From positions 310,001 to 374,000 of the forward strand of contig NZ_JAEQNB010000001.1 of NCBI RefSeq assembly GCF_016722965.1: a stretch of 64,000 nt of DNA, read 5' to 3'. Made by a program: the position numbers and the translations under genes. Below the pieces are notes generated by a model. It saw nothing but the letters and a program-made list of their open reading frames with translations, made no database searches and was not told where the DNA came from. The stretch comes from Tumebacillus amylolyticus (GTDB lineage: Bacteria > Bacillota > Bacilli > Tumebacillales > Tumebacillaceae). Shown here piece after piece: positions 16,392 through 25,244 of this stretch. How positions within the stretch are numbered: position 1 is the first letter of the stretch; the number at the start of each line of letters is the position of its first letter.

Positions 16392-18497
16392 TCAGTTGCC
16401 TGTGACCCAGTTCCAGAACGACTTCAGCCCGGACTCGGTCTTGTTGGTAATGTTCTTCGCCGTGCTTGTCACCGAGGGGTGCGTTTCACACCATTCGGTC
16501 GGCTCCGACCCGGTGAGGAAAAACTCGCGTTGCTTCTCCGGACAGTTTTCCGTCGCCAACTGGCCTGTATGCGGGTCGATGTAGAGTTCAGAAACGTTGC
16601 TCGGTTGCGCAAAGTCATGAGGTTCAATTCCTTGGTGTGCGGCGTTCATGAACTGCGCCCAGATCGGAGCTGCGACATACGACTCTGTAGGCGAAAGCAG
16701 TTGGTCTTTGTCATAACCGACCCAGACGGCGGTGATGAGGTCCGGGGTGTAGCCGATCATCCACGCGTCTGTATCGGTCGTTCCCGATTTGCCGGCAGCC
16801 GGTCGGTCGAACATGCTGTGAACGCGGTAGCCGGTGCCTTCAGGCGAGGTGTAGACCGATTTCATCATGTCGGTGAGGATGTACGAGACGCCGGGGTCGA
16901 GGATCGATTCCCGCTGCTCTTCAAACGAGCGAATGGTTCGGTCGCTTGCGTCTTCGATCTGTTGGACGACATGCGGGTTGACTTTGTACCCGCCGTTGGC
17001 AAGCGGGGCATACGCTTTGATCATCTCCAGCGGCGATTCGGGAAACACGCCGAGCGCAAGCGACGGGTACGGCTTCATGTCGCCCGTCAAGCCCAATGCT
17101 TTCGCGGTGTTGATGACTTTCTCCGGCCCGATGTCCATGATCGTCGTCACGGCGAAGACGTTGTCCGAGCGGGCGATGGCTTGCCGGAACGGGATGTAGT
17201 CGTGGAGATACGAGTTGCCGTAGTTGTGGACGTCGTACGTTTTTTCTTGCCCTTGGTCGTCTTTGTAAGTGAACGTGGTCTGCTCGCTTTTGATTCGTGT
17301 GGCAGGGGTGTAGTTGTTCATCAGCGCCGTCAAGTAAACGACCGGTTTGAAAGCGGACCCCGGTTGGCGCTTGGCGAGCGCGCGGTTGAAGGAGCTTTGT
17401 TTGTAGTCTTTGCCTCCGACCATCGCTTTGACGGCGCCCGTTTTCGGGTCCATGGCGATCAGCGAGACCTGCATGTTCTGCGACGTGGCCGGGAGTTTTT
17501 TCAATTGGTCTTGGACGGCTTGTTCGGCGGCCGCTTGCATCTTGGGGTCGAGCGTGGTCTGGATCTTCAGACCGCCCCGGTAGAGGTCGTCGTCGGAGAT
17601 GCCGTAAGTGTTTTTCAGTTGGTAGGACACGAAATCCGTGAAGTACGGCGCGGTGCCGGTCGGTGTTTTTTGCGGGGCGAGTTCGATTTTTTCCGCAAAG
17701 GCTCGTGTGGCTTCCGCTTGGGTGAGGTAGCCTTGGCCGACCATGAGGTCGAGCACGATTTTTTGACGCTCCTTGGCTTTGTTGAAGTCGAGGAACGGAT
17801 CGTAGAGGCTCGGGCCCTTCGGCAGGCCGACGAGCAACGAGGACTCCGCGAGGTCGAGGTCTTGGACGTCCTTGTTGAAATAGGTCTTCGCCGCCATCTC
17901 CACGCCGTATGCGCCGTGGCCGTAGTAGATGACGTTGAGGTATTGCTCCAAGATCTCGTCTTTGGAGTAGTTCATCTCCAGTTGGATCGTCAGCATCGCT
18001 TCCCGCAGTTTGCGCGTGAGAGTCTGGTCTTGGGTGAGGAACAAATTCTTGGCGAGCTGTTGGGTGATCGTGGAGCCGCCTTCGACGACTTGTCCGCTTT
18101 TGAGATCGACCCAGAGAGCGCGGGCGATCCCGGCGGGGTTGATGCCGTTGTGGTGGTAAAACTGCTGGTCTTCTACCGCCAGCGTCCCGTCGATGATGAA
18201 CGTGGGGATGTCGGCGAGCGGGACTTTGATCCGGTTGCTGTCCGTTCCTTTGACGAGGTTGGTCAAGAGGCTGCCGTCGCCCGCGACGAGGGCGGACGGG
18301 TTGGCAATTTTGTTTGGAGGCAAGTCGGAATAGCGCAAGTATAAGTAGAAGAAAGCCCCGAACGCGATCGTGGACATGAGAAAGATGACCAGTGCTTTCC
18401 AAAACCACATCGCCGGACCGCGGCGGCGGGGTTTTTTTCGCGGGGGCCTGTGGGTTTCGACGTTGTCTTCCAGCTCTTCGATGTAAGGAGTTTTCAT
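16392..18497 (-). CDS. Class A penicillin-binding protein (PBP1A family)
   Basis: This 701-residue bifunctional peptidoglycan synthase has a basic cytoplasmic tail (about residues 1-30), one transmembrane helix (about 31-52), a GT51 glycosyltransferase domain and a transpeptidase domain. The GT51 motifs are EDQQFYHHNG near 108 and GGSTITQQLAKN near 140. The transpeptidase domain carries the serine motif GSAFKP near 382, SDN near 447 and KSGTT near 576. It polymerises and cross-links glycan strands outside the membrane. GGGAGGAG precedes the ATG. The C-terminal end is short, without a fibronectin or PASTA domain. Confidence 0.95.
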   Translation of the reverse strand: MKTPYIEELEDNVETHRPPRKKPRRRGPAMWFWKALVIFLMSTIAFGAFFYLYLRYSDLPPNKIANPSALVAGDGSLLTNLVKGTDSNRIKVPLADIPTFIIDGTLAVEDQQFYHHNGINPAGIARALWVDLKSGQVVEGGSTITQQLAKNLFLTQDQTLTRKLREAMLTIQLEMNYSKDEILEQYLNVIYYGHGAYGVEMAAKTYFNKDVQDLDLAESSLLVGLPKGPSLYDPFLDFNKAKERQKIVLDLMVGQGYLTQAEATRAFAEKIELAPQKTPTGTAPYFTDFVSYQLKNTYGISDDDLYRGGLKIQTTLDPKMQAAAEQAVQDQLKKLPATSQNMQVSLIAMDPKTGAVKAMVGGKDYKQSSFNRALAKRQPGSAFKPVVYLTALMNNYTPATRIKSEQTTFTYKDDQGQEKTYDVHNYGNSYLHDYIPFRQAIARSDNVFAVTTIMDIGPEKVINTAKALGLTGDMKPYPSLALGVFPESPLEMIKAYAPLANGGYKVNPHVVQQIEDASDRTIRSFEEQRESILDPGVSYILTDMMKSVYTSPEGTGYRVHSMFDRPAAGKSGTTDTDAWMIGYTPDLITAVWVGYDKDQLLSPTESYVAAPIWAQFMNAAHQGIEPHDFAQPSNVSELYIDPHTGQLATENCPEKQREFFLTGSEPTEWCETHPSVTSTAKNITNKTESGLKSFWNWVTGN

Positions 18498-18590
18498 AGC
18501 GTCTCCTCCCTGTTTGGATTCCTAATTCGCCAGTATGAACCAGTCAAGGTGGAATCATACGAGAATTCCTTGGTGAGAATGAGAAAAAGC

Positions 18591-18620
18591 TGTTTATTTT
18601 ACCAATAATTTTGGTATAAT
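18591..18620 (+). promoter_or_regulatory. Probable sigma-A promoter of speE-speB
   Basis: A perfect TATAAT at 18615-18620 lies 73 bases before the speE start. The -35 (TGTTTA, 18 bases upstream) is a weak match, so the call rests mostly on the -10. Confidence 0.5.
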
Positions 18621-18692
18621 ACCTACCGTCTGCCTTTTCTATCAGCATCGACCTGCAAGTTGACATACATACCCTAAGGAGGTTCTCTCAAC

Positions 18693-19523
18693 ATGGAACT
18701 TTGGTACACGGAGAAACAAACCGAGAACTACGGCATCACCGCGAAAATTGGCAAAACGATTCACACCGAGCAATCGGAATTCCAACGCATCGACCTGATC
18801 GACACGCTGCAATGGGGCAAGATGCTCGTCCTCGACGGCATGGTCATGACCACCGACAAAGACGAGTTCGTCTACCATGAAATGATCACCCACCTCGCGA
18901 TGAACACCCACCCGAACCCGAAGCGCGTCCTCGTCGTCGGCGGCGGTGACGGCGGTGCGATCCGTGAAATGTTGAAATACCCGTCTGTTGAAACCGCCGT
19001 TCTCGCGGAAATCGACGGTCGCGTCATCGAAGTCTCCAAGGAATACCTGCCGGAAATCGCAGGCAAGCTCAGCGATCCGCGCGTCGATGTACAAGTTGTG
19101 GACGGCATCAAGTACATCCATGACAACAAAAACTCGTTCGACGTCATCCTCGTCGACTCCACCGAACCGGTCGGCCCGGCTGTCGGTCTGTTCGCTCGCG
19201 ACTTCTACCAAGGCATCTACGAAGCGCTGAAGGACGACGGCATCATGGTCGCTCAATCCGAATCCCCGTGGTTCAACTCCGAGCTGATCACCCGCGTGTT
19301 CAAAGACATCGCGTCGATCTACCCGATCACCCGCTACTACACTGCGTCGATCCCGACCTACCCGTCCGGCCTCTGGTCTTGGACGATGGGTTCCAAGAAG
19401 TACGATCCGCTGGAAGTGGACGAAGCGAGCCTGATCGAACCGGAAGGCACCAAGTACTACCACAAAGCGATGCACAAAACGGTCTTCACCTTGCCGAAAT
19501 TCGTAGGGGAGCTGTTGAAATAA
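18693..19523 (+). CDS. speE: Spermidine synthase (polyamine aminopropyltransferase)
   Basis: This 276-residue cytoplasmic enzyme transfers the aminopropyl group of decarboxylated S-adenosylmethionine to putrescine. The nucleotide-binding segment reads [18 protein letters not shown] (about residues 77-94). The acidic signature [14 protein letters not shown] (about 148-161) and the gatekeeping strand with [15 protein letters not shown] sequence near the start match SpeE. The N-terminal beta domain is complete. AAGGAGGTTCTCTCAAC precedes the ATG. speB follows one base after the stop, so both polyamine steps are co-expressed. Confidence 0.96.
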   Translation: MELWYTEKQTENYGITAKIGKTIHTEQSEFQRIDLIDTLQWGKMLVLDGMVMTTDKDEFVYHEMITHLAMNTHPNPKRVLVVGGGDGGAIREMLKYPSVETAVLAEIDGRVIEVSKEYLPEIAGKLSDPRVDVQVVDGIKYIHDNKNSFDVILVDSTEPVGPAVGLFARDFYQGIYEALKDDGIMVAQSESPWFNSELITRVFKDIASIYPITRYYTASIPTYPSGLWSWTMGSKKYDPLEVDEASLIEPEGTKYYHKAMHKTVFTLPKFVGELLK

Positions 19524-19524
19524 C

Positions 19525-20418
19525 ATGAGCATCCACCGTATGAAACACGACCCGGCCTACAGCGGACGCGAATTCATCGGCGCGACCTCGAACTACGACG
19601 AAGCGGACACCGTCATCTACGGCATGCCGATGGACTGGACGGTTTCGTTCCGTGCAGGCACTCGTCTCGGCCCGCAACGCGTACGTGAAGTTTCGATCCT
19701 CTTGGAAGAGTACTCCCCGTACTTGGACAAACACCTCGAAGAAGTTTCCTACTTCGACGCAGGCGACATCCCGCTGACGTTTGGCAACCCGGCGAAATCG
19801 GTTGACCAGATTTATGAGTATGTCAAAGGCTTGCTCGATGACGGCAAGTTCCCGATCGGTCTTGGCGGCGAGCATCTCGTCACCTGGGGCCCGGTGCGTG
19901 CGTTCCATGAAAAGTACCCGGACCTCGTCGTGATCCAATTCGATGCACACGCCGACCTGCGCGAAGACTACGAAGGCGAGCCGTACTCGCATGCCTCCGT
20001 TCTGCGCAAAGCGTGCGACATCGTCGGACCGAAAAACGTCTACCAGTTCGGCATCCGCTCCGGCACCCGCGAAGAGTTCTACTGGGCACGTGAGAACACG
20101 AACTTCTACCCGTTCGACGTGCTGGAACCGCTCAAAGGCTGCATCGAAGAGCTCAAAGGCCGTCCGATCTACCTGACCATCGACATCGACGTCGTCGATC
20201 CGGCTGAAGCACCGGGCACCGGCACGCTCGATGCGGGCGGGATCACCTCGCGTGAACTGTTCAAAGCGCTGTACCTCATGCGCGATGCAGGTCTGAACAT
20301 CGTCGGCTTCGACCTCGTGGAAGTCGCTCCGGTCTACGACCCGGCAGAACAAACGCAGATTCTGGCATCCAAGATCGTGCGCGAAGTGCTGCTCGGCTTG
20401 GCACCGCAGAAGAAATAG
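19525..20418 (+). CDS. speB: Agmatinase
   Basis: This 297-residue ureohydrolase converts agmatine to putrescine and urea, providing the substrate for the adjacent spermidine synthase. Manganese ligands are visible in GGEHLVTWG, QFDAHADLRE and TIDIDVVDPAEAPGTGT, the three ureohydrolase signatures. Agmatinase is preferred over arginase because of pairing with speE and the close match to Bacillus SpeB spacing. The ATG at 19525 follows GGGGAG within the end of speE. A terminator follows the gene. Confidence 0.95.
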   Translation: MSIHRMKHDPAYSGREFIGATSNYDEADTVIYGMPMDWTVSFRAGTRLGPQRVREVSILLEEYSPYLDKHLEEVSYFDAGDIPLTFGNPAKSVDQIYEYVKGLLDDGKFPIGLGGEHLVTWGPVRAFHEKYPDLVVIQFDAHADLREDYEGEPYSHASVLRKACDIVGPKNVYQFGIRSGTREEFYWARENTNFYPFDVLEPLKGCIEELKGRPIYLTIDIDVVDPAEAPGTGTLDAGGITSRELFKALYLMRDAGLNIVGFDLVEVAPVYDPAEQTQILASKIVREVLLGLAPQKK

Positions 20419-20428
20419 TTTTTTCGAT

Positions 20429-20466
20429 GAAAAAAGCAACTCCGGGTTCCGGGGTTGCTTTTCTTC
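20429..20466 (+). terminator. Terminator after speB
   Basis: AAGCAACTCCGG pairs with CCGGGGTTGCTT and is followed by T residues. Confidence 0.8.
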
Positions 20467-20488
20467 AAGTTACAAGGAGGTTGGAGGT

Positions 20489-20917
20489 ATGGGGGACAAA
20501 GTGCCGGTGCAAGTCAACGTCTGGTCGCAGCAACGGGCGAAAAGCGGCGAGCGGCTGACGTTTCGCACGGAAGCGGAAGGCACGCTGTACCAAAAAGGCG
20601 AGTCGCTCTACATCGCCTATCGCGAAGGCGAAGAGAGCGGGCTCGGGCAGACGCTGACGACGCTTCGAATCGAAGGCCGCCATGTGACGTTGATTCGGCA
20701 GGGCGAGACGGTGATGAAGCAATCGCTTGTCAAAGGCGAGGAGCAGAGCGGGACGTACAAGACCCCGCACGGGACGTTCGAACTCGTCACGCGCACGTCG
20801 CATCTCGTTGTGAACATGAGTGAGAAGGGCGGCAAGTTGGAGGCGTTGTATAATTTGCGGCTGGCAGGGGATAAAAGTCGTATCGAATTGAAAGTCAACG
20901 TCAAACCCTTGCCATAG
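20489..20917 (+). CDS. DUF1934 family protein (YwiB-like)
   Basis: This 142-residue soluble protein has a calycin-like beta-barrel pattern of alternating strands (for example ADVxFRTEAEGTLYQKGESLYIAYREG near the start and TRTSHLVVNMSEKGGKLEALYNL near the end). In Bacillales this family (YwiB) commonly lies near speE-speB and argS, which fits here. Function is unknown. AAGGAGGTTGGAGGT precedes the start. Confidence 0.85.
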   Translation: MGDKVPVQVNVWSQQRAKSGERLTFRTEAEGTLYQKGESLYIAYREGEESGLGQTLTTLRIEGRHVTLIRQGETVMKQSLVKGEEQSGTYKTPHGTFELVTRTSHLVVNMSEKGGKLEALYNLRLAGDKSRIELKVNVKPLP

Positions 20918-20936
20918 AGAAAGAAGGTGGAAAGAC

Positions 20937-21107
20937 ATGGACGCAAAAGTACTGCTTCTCTCGCTCGTAACAGGGGGGGTCGTCGGGGCGCTGTTTCAAC
21001 TGCTCCGCTTGCCGCTCCCGGCCCCGCCCGTGCTGTCGGGCATCCTTGGGATCGTCGGCATCTGGCTCGGGGCACAGGTTGTGGAGTGGATCAAGGGCAT
21101 GATGTAG
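20937..21107 (+). CDS. XapX/DUF1427-like small membrane protein
   Basis: This 56-residue protein is encoded by an ATG frame after AAGAAGGTGGAAAGAC. It has two hydrophobic helices (about residues 5-23 and 31-50) linked by a proline-rich turn, PLPAPP. That arrangement is characteristic of XapX domain (DUF1427) proteins. It lies 19 bases after the DUF1934 gene and ends before a strong terminator, so it is probably the last gene of that unit. Function unknown. Confidence 0.75.
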   Translation: MDAKVLLLSLVTGGVVGALFQLLRLPLPAPPVLSGILGIVGIWLGAQVVEWIKGMM

Positions 21108-21116
21108 AGACGGTTT

Positions 21117-21161
21117 TGAAAAAAAGGAGTCAGACCCGTGTGTGGGTCTAACTCCTTTTTA
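21117..21161. terminator. Bidirectional terminator between the XapX gene and the TOPRIM gene
   Basis: AAAAAGGAGT and ACTCCTTTTT pair, with an inner AGACCC/GGGTCT stem. It serves both convergent units and overlaps the stop codon of the minus-strand gene. Confidence 0.85.
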
Positions 21162-21989
21162 TTGTGGTTGAGTGATGGCTTGGAAGATGGGAATGAGTTC
21201 GCCGGGGAGTTTGAGATGTTGCCAGAGCTCGATGTCGTAGGGTGTATCCCAATTGTTACGCTGACCCATAAGGAGGCGCAGTACAGGTTGGACTCGACCC
21301 TTCCAGAAATCCTTGCCATGAACCCAACGGGTTAGTTGTACGGGTTCGGGAAGTTGCAGAACTTCTTCCAGACGCGTTTGAAATGTGGAGAAAAGGCGGT
21401 CAGCGTCTAGTTTCGAGCTCCACTCTTCAAGTTTTTGTTTGATCTTGGTTTCATCTTGAGCAATTTGGAAATCGAGTAAGTGGTCTTTGAAACCAACGGA
21501 GATGAGTTCTTGTTGCAAGGGGTTCACAACAGACCACAGAACGCCTTGTCGAACCCATTTTTGCAGGTCTCTGGTGATCATCTGTTTGAATTTGCTTTCC
21601 CCGGCACGGAAGTTGTCACGGTAATGGGATGGAATCATGTTCCAAAGCTCGTCGGGGACAATCAGGTAACTTTCCATGCAATAGCGAGGCAGGATGTGCA
21701 AGTTGGGATATTGGGCTTGTAGAGCTTGGACTTCTTCATCCGAGAGCTCGTCACGATCGACGAGTCCCACCCATGTAGGCTGGTCCTTGAGTATCTTCAA
21801 GACGTTTTCTTTGCCGTTTGCGTCAATCACAGACCATTGGGTATTCCATTCCGTGTGACCTACGTGTGAACGAAGAGCGGCTTCGTAACAAAGGACGTCG
21901 TCCTTGCCTTCAACGAGGAAGATTCGTTTGCCTAAGTTCCCAACTTCCCTTTCAAGAATTTGATCCCTTAGGTCAGTCCATTTTGCCAT
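21159..21989 (-). CDS. TOPRIM/DUF4435-like protein, partner of the upstream ATPase
   Basis: This 276-residue protein starts with a TOPRIM-like core: IFLVEGKDDVLCYE (about residues 23-36) carries the conserved glutamate Glu27, and VGLVDRDE (about 74-81) carries the DxD pair. LPRYCMESYL (about 100-109) matches the basic-then-glutamate segment seen in DUF4435 proteins. Such domains act as metal-dependent nucleases in several defence systems. The start lies inside the ATPase gene (17-base overlap) with GGAGGAG upstream, so translation is coupled. Pairing with an ABC-type ATPase recalls AriB of PARIS, or a split OLD/GajA protein. The helical C-terminal half has no recognised motif. Function is inferred. 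Confidence 0.75.
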   Translation of the reverse strand: MAKWTDLRDQILEREVGNLGKRIFLVEGKDDVLCYEAALRSHVGHTEWNTQWSVIDANGKENVLKILKDQPTWVGLVDRDELSDEEVQALQAQYPNLHILPRYCMESYLIVPDELWNMIPSHYRDNFRAGESKFKQMITRDLQKWVRQGVLWSVVNPLQQELISVGFKDHLLDFQIAQDETKIKQKLEEWSSKLDADRLFSTFQTRLEEVLQLPEPVQLTRWVHGKDFWKGRVQPVLRLLMGQRNNWDTPYDIELWQHLKLPGELIPIFQAITQPQ

Positions 21990-23112
21990 CGCCCTGCTCC
22001 TCCAGCCATTGCTCTAGTTCTTTAACAGCAGATTCCAACTCCTCATCTACTGTTTCTTGCGAATCCTCAGGTTCACCAAGGCGAATTCGTTTTCCGATGG
22101 CTTTGTACCTGTCCCATACGTCTGGGTGGTGGGAAGTGATGATGAGTTGCCCGTTACGCTGGGAAACAAGGCTTTCGAGTTGTCCGAGAAGACCTTTAAC
22201 CAGAGAGGGGTGAAGATGAAGATCGGGTTCGTCGAGGAGTACAACGCCTCCTTCTTCCATCCAACGGCTAATGATATAAATCATGATCAGAACTTGGCGT
22301 TCCCCAGCACTGAGTTCGTCAAGATAGTGCCATCGTTTGGAACTATCATTGAGAACTACCCGCAAACGATTTCGATCTGCACGATGAATTTGCGGATCAA
22401 TCTGCTTATTGATAAGAAATTTGTTCATATCTCTGATGATAGCTTTGTAATTTTTCTCATCAACTATTTTTAAGTTTATGAGGCCAGCTTCTAATTGACC
22501 TCTCCAGTTCTCGTTTGCCTCATATGTACAGAGCCAACGGATGCGATAGTCATCGGGAATAAGGCTCCCGACATTTTTTTTGGGCGCTACCCATCGTCGT
22601 TGTTCGGCATCTAAGTAGATCAAATTGCTTGACAAGGTCTTTTCTGGGGTGAGGATCAAGCGGTCATGCTCATCAAGCCATTTCTGGACAAACGGAATGT
22701 GTTCTTCGGGTATTGATAGGTTTGTACCACTCGGGTTGTTTTCTGAAACGATTTGTCCTAGCCAGAGTAGATTAGGATGTAAGGACTGTAATTCGATTAG
22801 AACGTCTTCGGAGCCGATAAAGAGCCCCACTTGGTTATCGGTGTCATTCAGTGGAGAATCAATGATGATCGCTAAACCAGTGTTTTTCCAATTATGATCA
22901 CCACTAGTCCACGTTGCTGGACTATCTGTAATGCAACATTCCGCAGCAGACCATAGATTCTGGATGTGAAATAGCAGGAATGATTTTCCGGTTCCGTTAG
23001 GTCCAGAAATAAGAAGATATGGGTAGGCCTGTCCGCTGTGTGGTTTTCGAAAATCCAATGCTATCTCAGGTTGTGGACCTGCATTTTTAGAGTAAAAATG
23101 TGTAATCTTCAT
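21973..23112 (-). CDS. ABC/AAA-type ATPase of a probable defence pair
   Basis: This 379-residue soluble ATPase has the SMC/RecF-like layout. Walker A is GPNGTGKS (residues 37-44), the ABC signature is LSAGE (267-271), Walker B is VVLLDE (290-295) with DLHLHPS directly after, and the switch histidine lies in IITSHHPD (about 324-331). The region between (about 60-260) is short, so a long coiled coil is absent. This resembles AAA_15/AAA_21 ATPases of phage-defence modules, such as AriA of PARIS or the ATPase part of OLD nucleases. AGGAGAT precedes the ATG. The gene is AT-richer than its neighbours, which suggests horizontal transfer. Confidence 0.82.
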   Translation of the reverse strand: MKITHFYSKNAGPQPEIALDFRKPHSGQAYPYLLISGPNGTGKSFLLFHIQNLWSAAECCITDSPATWTSGDHNWKNTGLAIIIDSPLNDTDNQVGLFIGSEDVLIELQSLHPNLLWLGQIVSENNPSGTNLSIPEEHIPFVQKWLDEHDRLILTPEKTLSSNLIYLDAEQRRWVAPKKNVGSLIPDDYRIRWLCTYEANENWRGQLEAGLINLKIVDEKNYKAIIRDMNKFLINKQIDPQIHRADRNRLRVVLNDSSKRWHYLDELSAGERQVLIMIYIISRWMEEGGVVLLDEPDLHLHPSLVKGLLGQLESLVSQRNGQLIITSHHPDVWDRYKAIGKRIRLGEPEDSQETVDEELESAVKELEQWLEEQGDGKMD

Positions 23113-23152
23113 TTGGATATCTCCTGTCTAGTACGGAGTTTTTTGCCATCTT

Positions 23153-23181
23153 AGTATACAGCTATTGTTTCCCTATTCAGA
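23153..23181 (-). promoter_or_regulatory. Possible promoter of the ATPase/TOPRIM pair
   Basis: On the minus strand TCTGAA and TATACT are separated by 17 bases, 41 bases upstream of the ATPase start. The -10 is good and the -35 is weak. Confidence 0.35.
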
Positions 23182-23409
23182 CCTATTTTCCTCCTGTTGC
23201 GAAGAATTCCTTACCTAGTAGGGACAAACGTGTAACTCCATTTTCCTACCTGTATCATAGGGGAAGACAAGTATTCTGGAATTGGTGGGGTGGCATGGCG
23301 GCGTTTTTGATTTTTTTTGCGGGAGTCGCTGGAGACGTCGATGATTTGCTCGATTTTGTTCTTTCTGACGTCACCCAACGCCCAAGACGGAGTCGGAATC
23401 TCGCATCAG

Positions 23410-23435
23410 AAGCGTGGTCGAGAAGCGTGGTCGAG
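23410..23435. repeat. 13-base tandem duplication
   Basis: AAGCGTGGTCGAG occurs twice without a gap. Confidence 0.8.
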
Positions 23436-23574
23436 AAGCGCTCCATGTGGGCCGTAGAATTTTCGTATTCGTTACCATCGCTCGGTAGCAGGGTATGACA
23501 TCTACGCCCAGGACAAACGGGTCAGCGTCGACCGTTTGTTCACAACGTTGCAAGTCATACTCGTCTTATCGAAC

Positions 23575-23605
23575 AAAAAAAGGCCACCTCGCGGGGGCCT
23601 TTTTT
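23575..23605 (-). terminator. Terminator of the last M4 protease gene
   Basis: On the minus strand AAAGGCCCCC pairs with GGTGGCCTTT around a short loop, followed by T residues. Confidence 0.8.
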
Positions 23606-23615
23606 CATGAAGATG

Positions 23616-25148
23616 TTAGTTCACACCGACGTTGGTCCAAGCGGTTTGCAGCGCGGTGTAGTAGGAAGAAGCAGAGCCGTACAGCGCGGAGGTGGCCGCG
23701 AGGGTGGCTGCCCGTGCGCCGGAGAAGTTGGTGGAAGAAGTCATGTAGTCGCGTTCTGCGATGTACCAGATCTTCATGGCGATGTCGCGGGAGCCGATGG
23801 AAGTCGCGAAGTTGTAGAACGCTTTGTTCGGGATGCCGGAGTTGGTGTGGACGCCGCCGTTGTCGGAGGTGGTGTTTACGTAGCCGGACATGTTCGCAGG
23901 TTGGCCGCCAAGGGGCGGGTTGTCCATGTACCGCAGAGCGTCACCGGAGATGCTCGGGGTGTAGACGTCCTCCCCGATCATCCAATCTCCGCTGTCGACC
24001 GCGCTTGCAAACGCATCCGACCACGATTCGTTAAGCGCACCGGATTGCCCGCTGTAGATCAGGTTGGCGGTGGTTTCCGTCACACCGTGGTACAATTCGT
24101 GTGCTGTCACATCAAGCGCGACCATGGAACGGAAATTGACGCCGTCGCCATCGCCGTAGATCATCTCCGTTCCATCCCAGAATGCGTTGTTGTAGTTGGT
24201 GGAGTAATGCAGAACGTTGACGATGGAGGAGCCTCTGTTGTCGTAGGAGTTGCGGCCGAGCTTGTTCCAGAGATAGTCATAAACGGTCCCGGCGTAGACG
24301 TGTGCATTGCCCGCCGTCACATCGGTGAAAACGTTGTTGGACGAAGTGATATGGTAGGCGTTGGTGCTCCCGTTGCGAGCGGAGAGCGTCTGGATGATGC
24401 CGCCGTTCGTTGCGTTCATGTGCTTGGTCCAGTCTTCCATGTAGTACAATTTGGTCGCGTCGCGGTAGTAGGTGTTGATTTTCATCGTGCCGACCGTGCC
24501 CACGGCGGGGCCGTCGCCTTGGAGGTTGTTAAAGGCGCGAAGGATCGAGCCGTCTGTCGCGTTGACGACGATCTGCCAGTTGCCCGCAGTGTTTTCACCC
24601 AAGTAGTTGACGTTGACGAGGTAGGCGAGCACCGCTTGCTCCCCGACCGGTGCGTAGACGAGCTCTGCTTGGGCCGGGCGGCTCAAGGTGCCCGTGTAAC
24701 CGGTGTTTGCGACCGCCTTGGAGATCGCAGTCGTCGCATCGAGCGCGGCTTTGGTTGCATTCGGGGTCAGGGCCGCGTAATCGCCGGTGATGCCGACGAC
24801 GTTGCCGTTTTGCTCGTGTACGATCATCTGGTGATCCAGAACGCGGACGCCGTTGATTTGTTGGTCGAGCTTGGTGTGGGTGACAGACTTCTCGTCGAGA
24901 TGCGTTTCTTTCGCTTTGAATGCGGAAGCGGCGCGTGTGAAACCGAAGTCCGCTTGGACTTTGTCGAGTGCGTTCAGGGCGCGTTGTTCCGCAGTGGAAC
25001 CGCTTACATGTCCAATCGTACCGAGCACGTTGTGAACTTTGCCTTGCTCGTCTTTGAGCACTTGCTTGTCCGCCGCACCGGCCGGAAGCGTGAACGCGGA
25101 AACAGTCCATGCAGAAAGTACGAGTGTCGCAATCATTTTTTTGTTCAT
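23616..25148 (-). CDS. Secreted M4 (thermolysin-like) metalloprotease, array member 1
   Basis: This 510-residue preproprotein has a Sec signal peptide (about residues 1-25), an FTP/PepSY-type inhibitory propeptide (about 30-210) and an M4 catalytic domain to the C-terminus. The zinc motif reads HELYH instead of the usual HELTH, with the third ligand in NESWSDA and the catalytic histidine in DNGGVHTNSGIPNKAF. TAGGAGGTCATT precedes the ATG. It is the last gene of the minus-strand array. The 96-base gap to the upstream protease gene holds a terminator but no clear promoter, so it may rely on read-through. The final VGVN is shared with the other typical members. Confidence 0.95.
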   Translation of the reverse strand: MNKKMIATLVLSAWTVSAFTLPAGAADKQVLKDEQGKVHNVLGTIGHVSGSTAEQRALNALDKVQADFGFTRAASAFKAKETHLDEKSVTHTKLDQQINGVRVLDHQMIVHEQNGNVVGITGDYAALTPNATKAALDATTAISKAVANTGYTGTLSRPAQAELVYAPVGEQAVLAYLVNVNYLGENTAGNWQIVVNATDGSILRAFNNLQGDGPAVGTVGTMKINTYYRDATKLYYMEDWTKHMNATNGGIIQTLSARNGSTNAYHITSSNNVFTDVTAGNAHVYAGTVYDYLWNKLGRNSYDNRGSSIVNVLHYSTNYNNAFWDGTEMIYGDGDGVNFRSMVALDVTAHELYHGVTETTANLIYSGQSGALNESWSDAFASAVDSGDWMIGEDVYTPSISGDALRYMDNPPLGGQPANMSGYVNTTSDNGGVHTNSGIPNKAFYNFATSIGSRDIAMKIWYIAERDYMTSSTNFSGARAATLAATSALYGSASSYYTALQTAWTNVGVN

Positions 25149-25191
25149 ATCTTGAATGACCTCCTATTATTTTATGAATTTAGAATATATG

Positions 25192-25232
25192 GAAAAAAGA
25201 CCCTCGTCACTAGGTACGAGGGCCTTTATTTT
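25192..25232 (-). terminator. Terminator between M4 members 1 and 2
   Basis: On the minus strand GGCCCTCGT pairs with ACGAGGGTC and a run of T residues follows. Confidence 0.75.
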
Positions 25233-25244
25233 TTCTGAAACTTT

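Larger units (their letters stand above)
23113..23573. other. Gene-poor interval between the ATPase module and the protease array
   Basis: I see no supported gene here. The interval holds a candidate promoter for the ATPase pair (23153-23181) and a 13-base tandem duplication (23410-23435). Short frames exist on both strands (for example 23371-23553 on the minus strand) but none has a convincing ribosome binding site or family resemblance. It could contain decayed coding sequence. Confidence 0.5.

Noticed and set aside
23371-23553. A 60-codon minus-strand frame in the gene-poor interval
   Set aside because: No ribosome binding site, no family resemblance, and it covers the tandem repeat.
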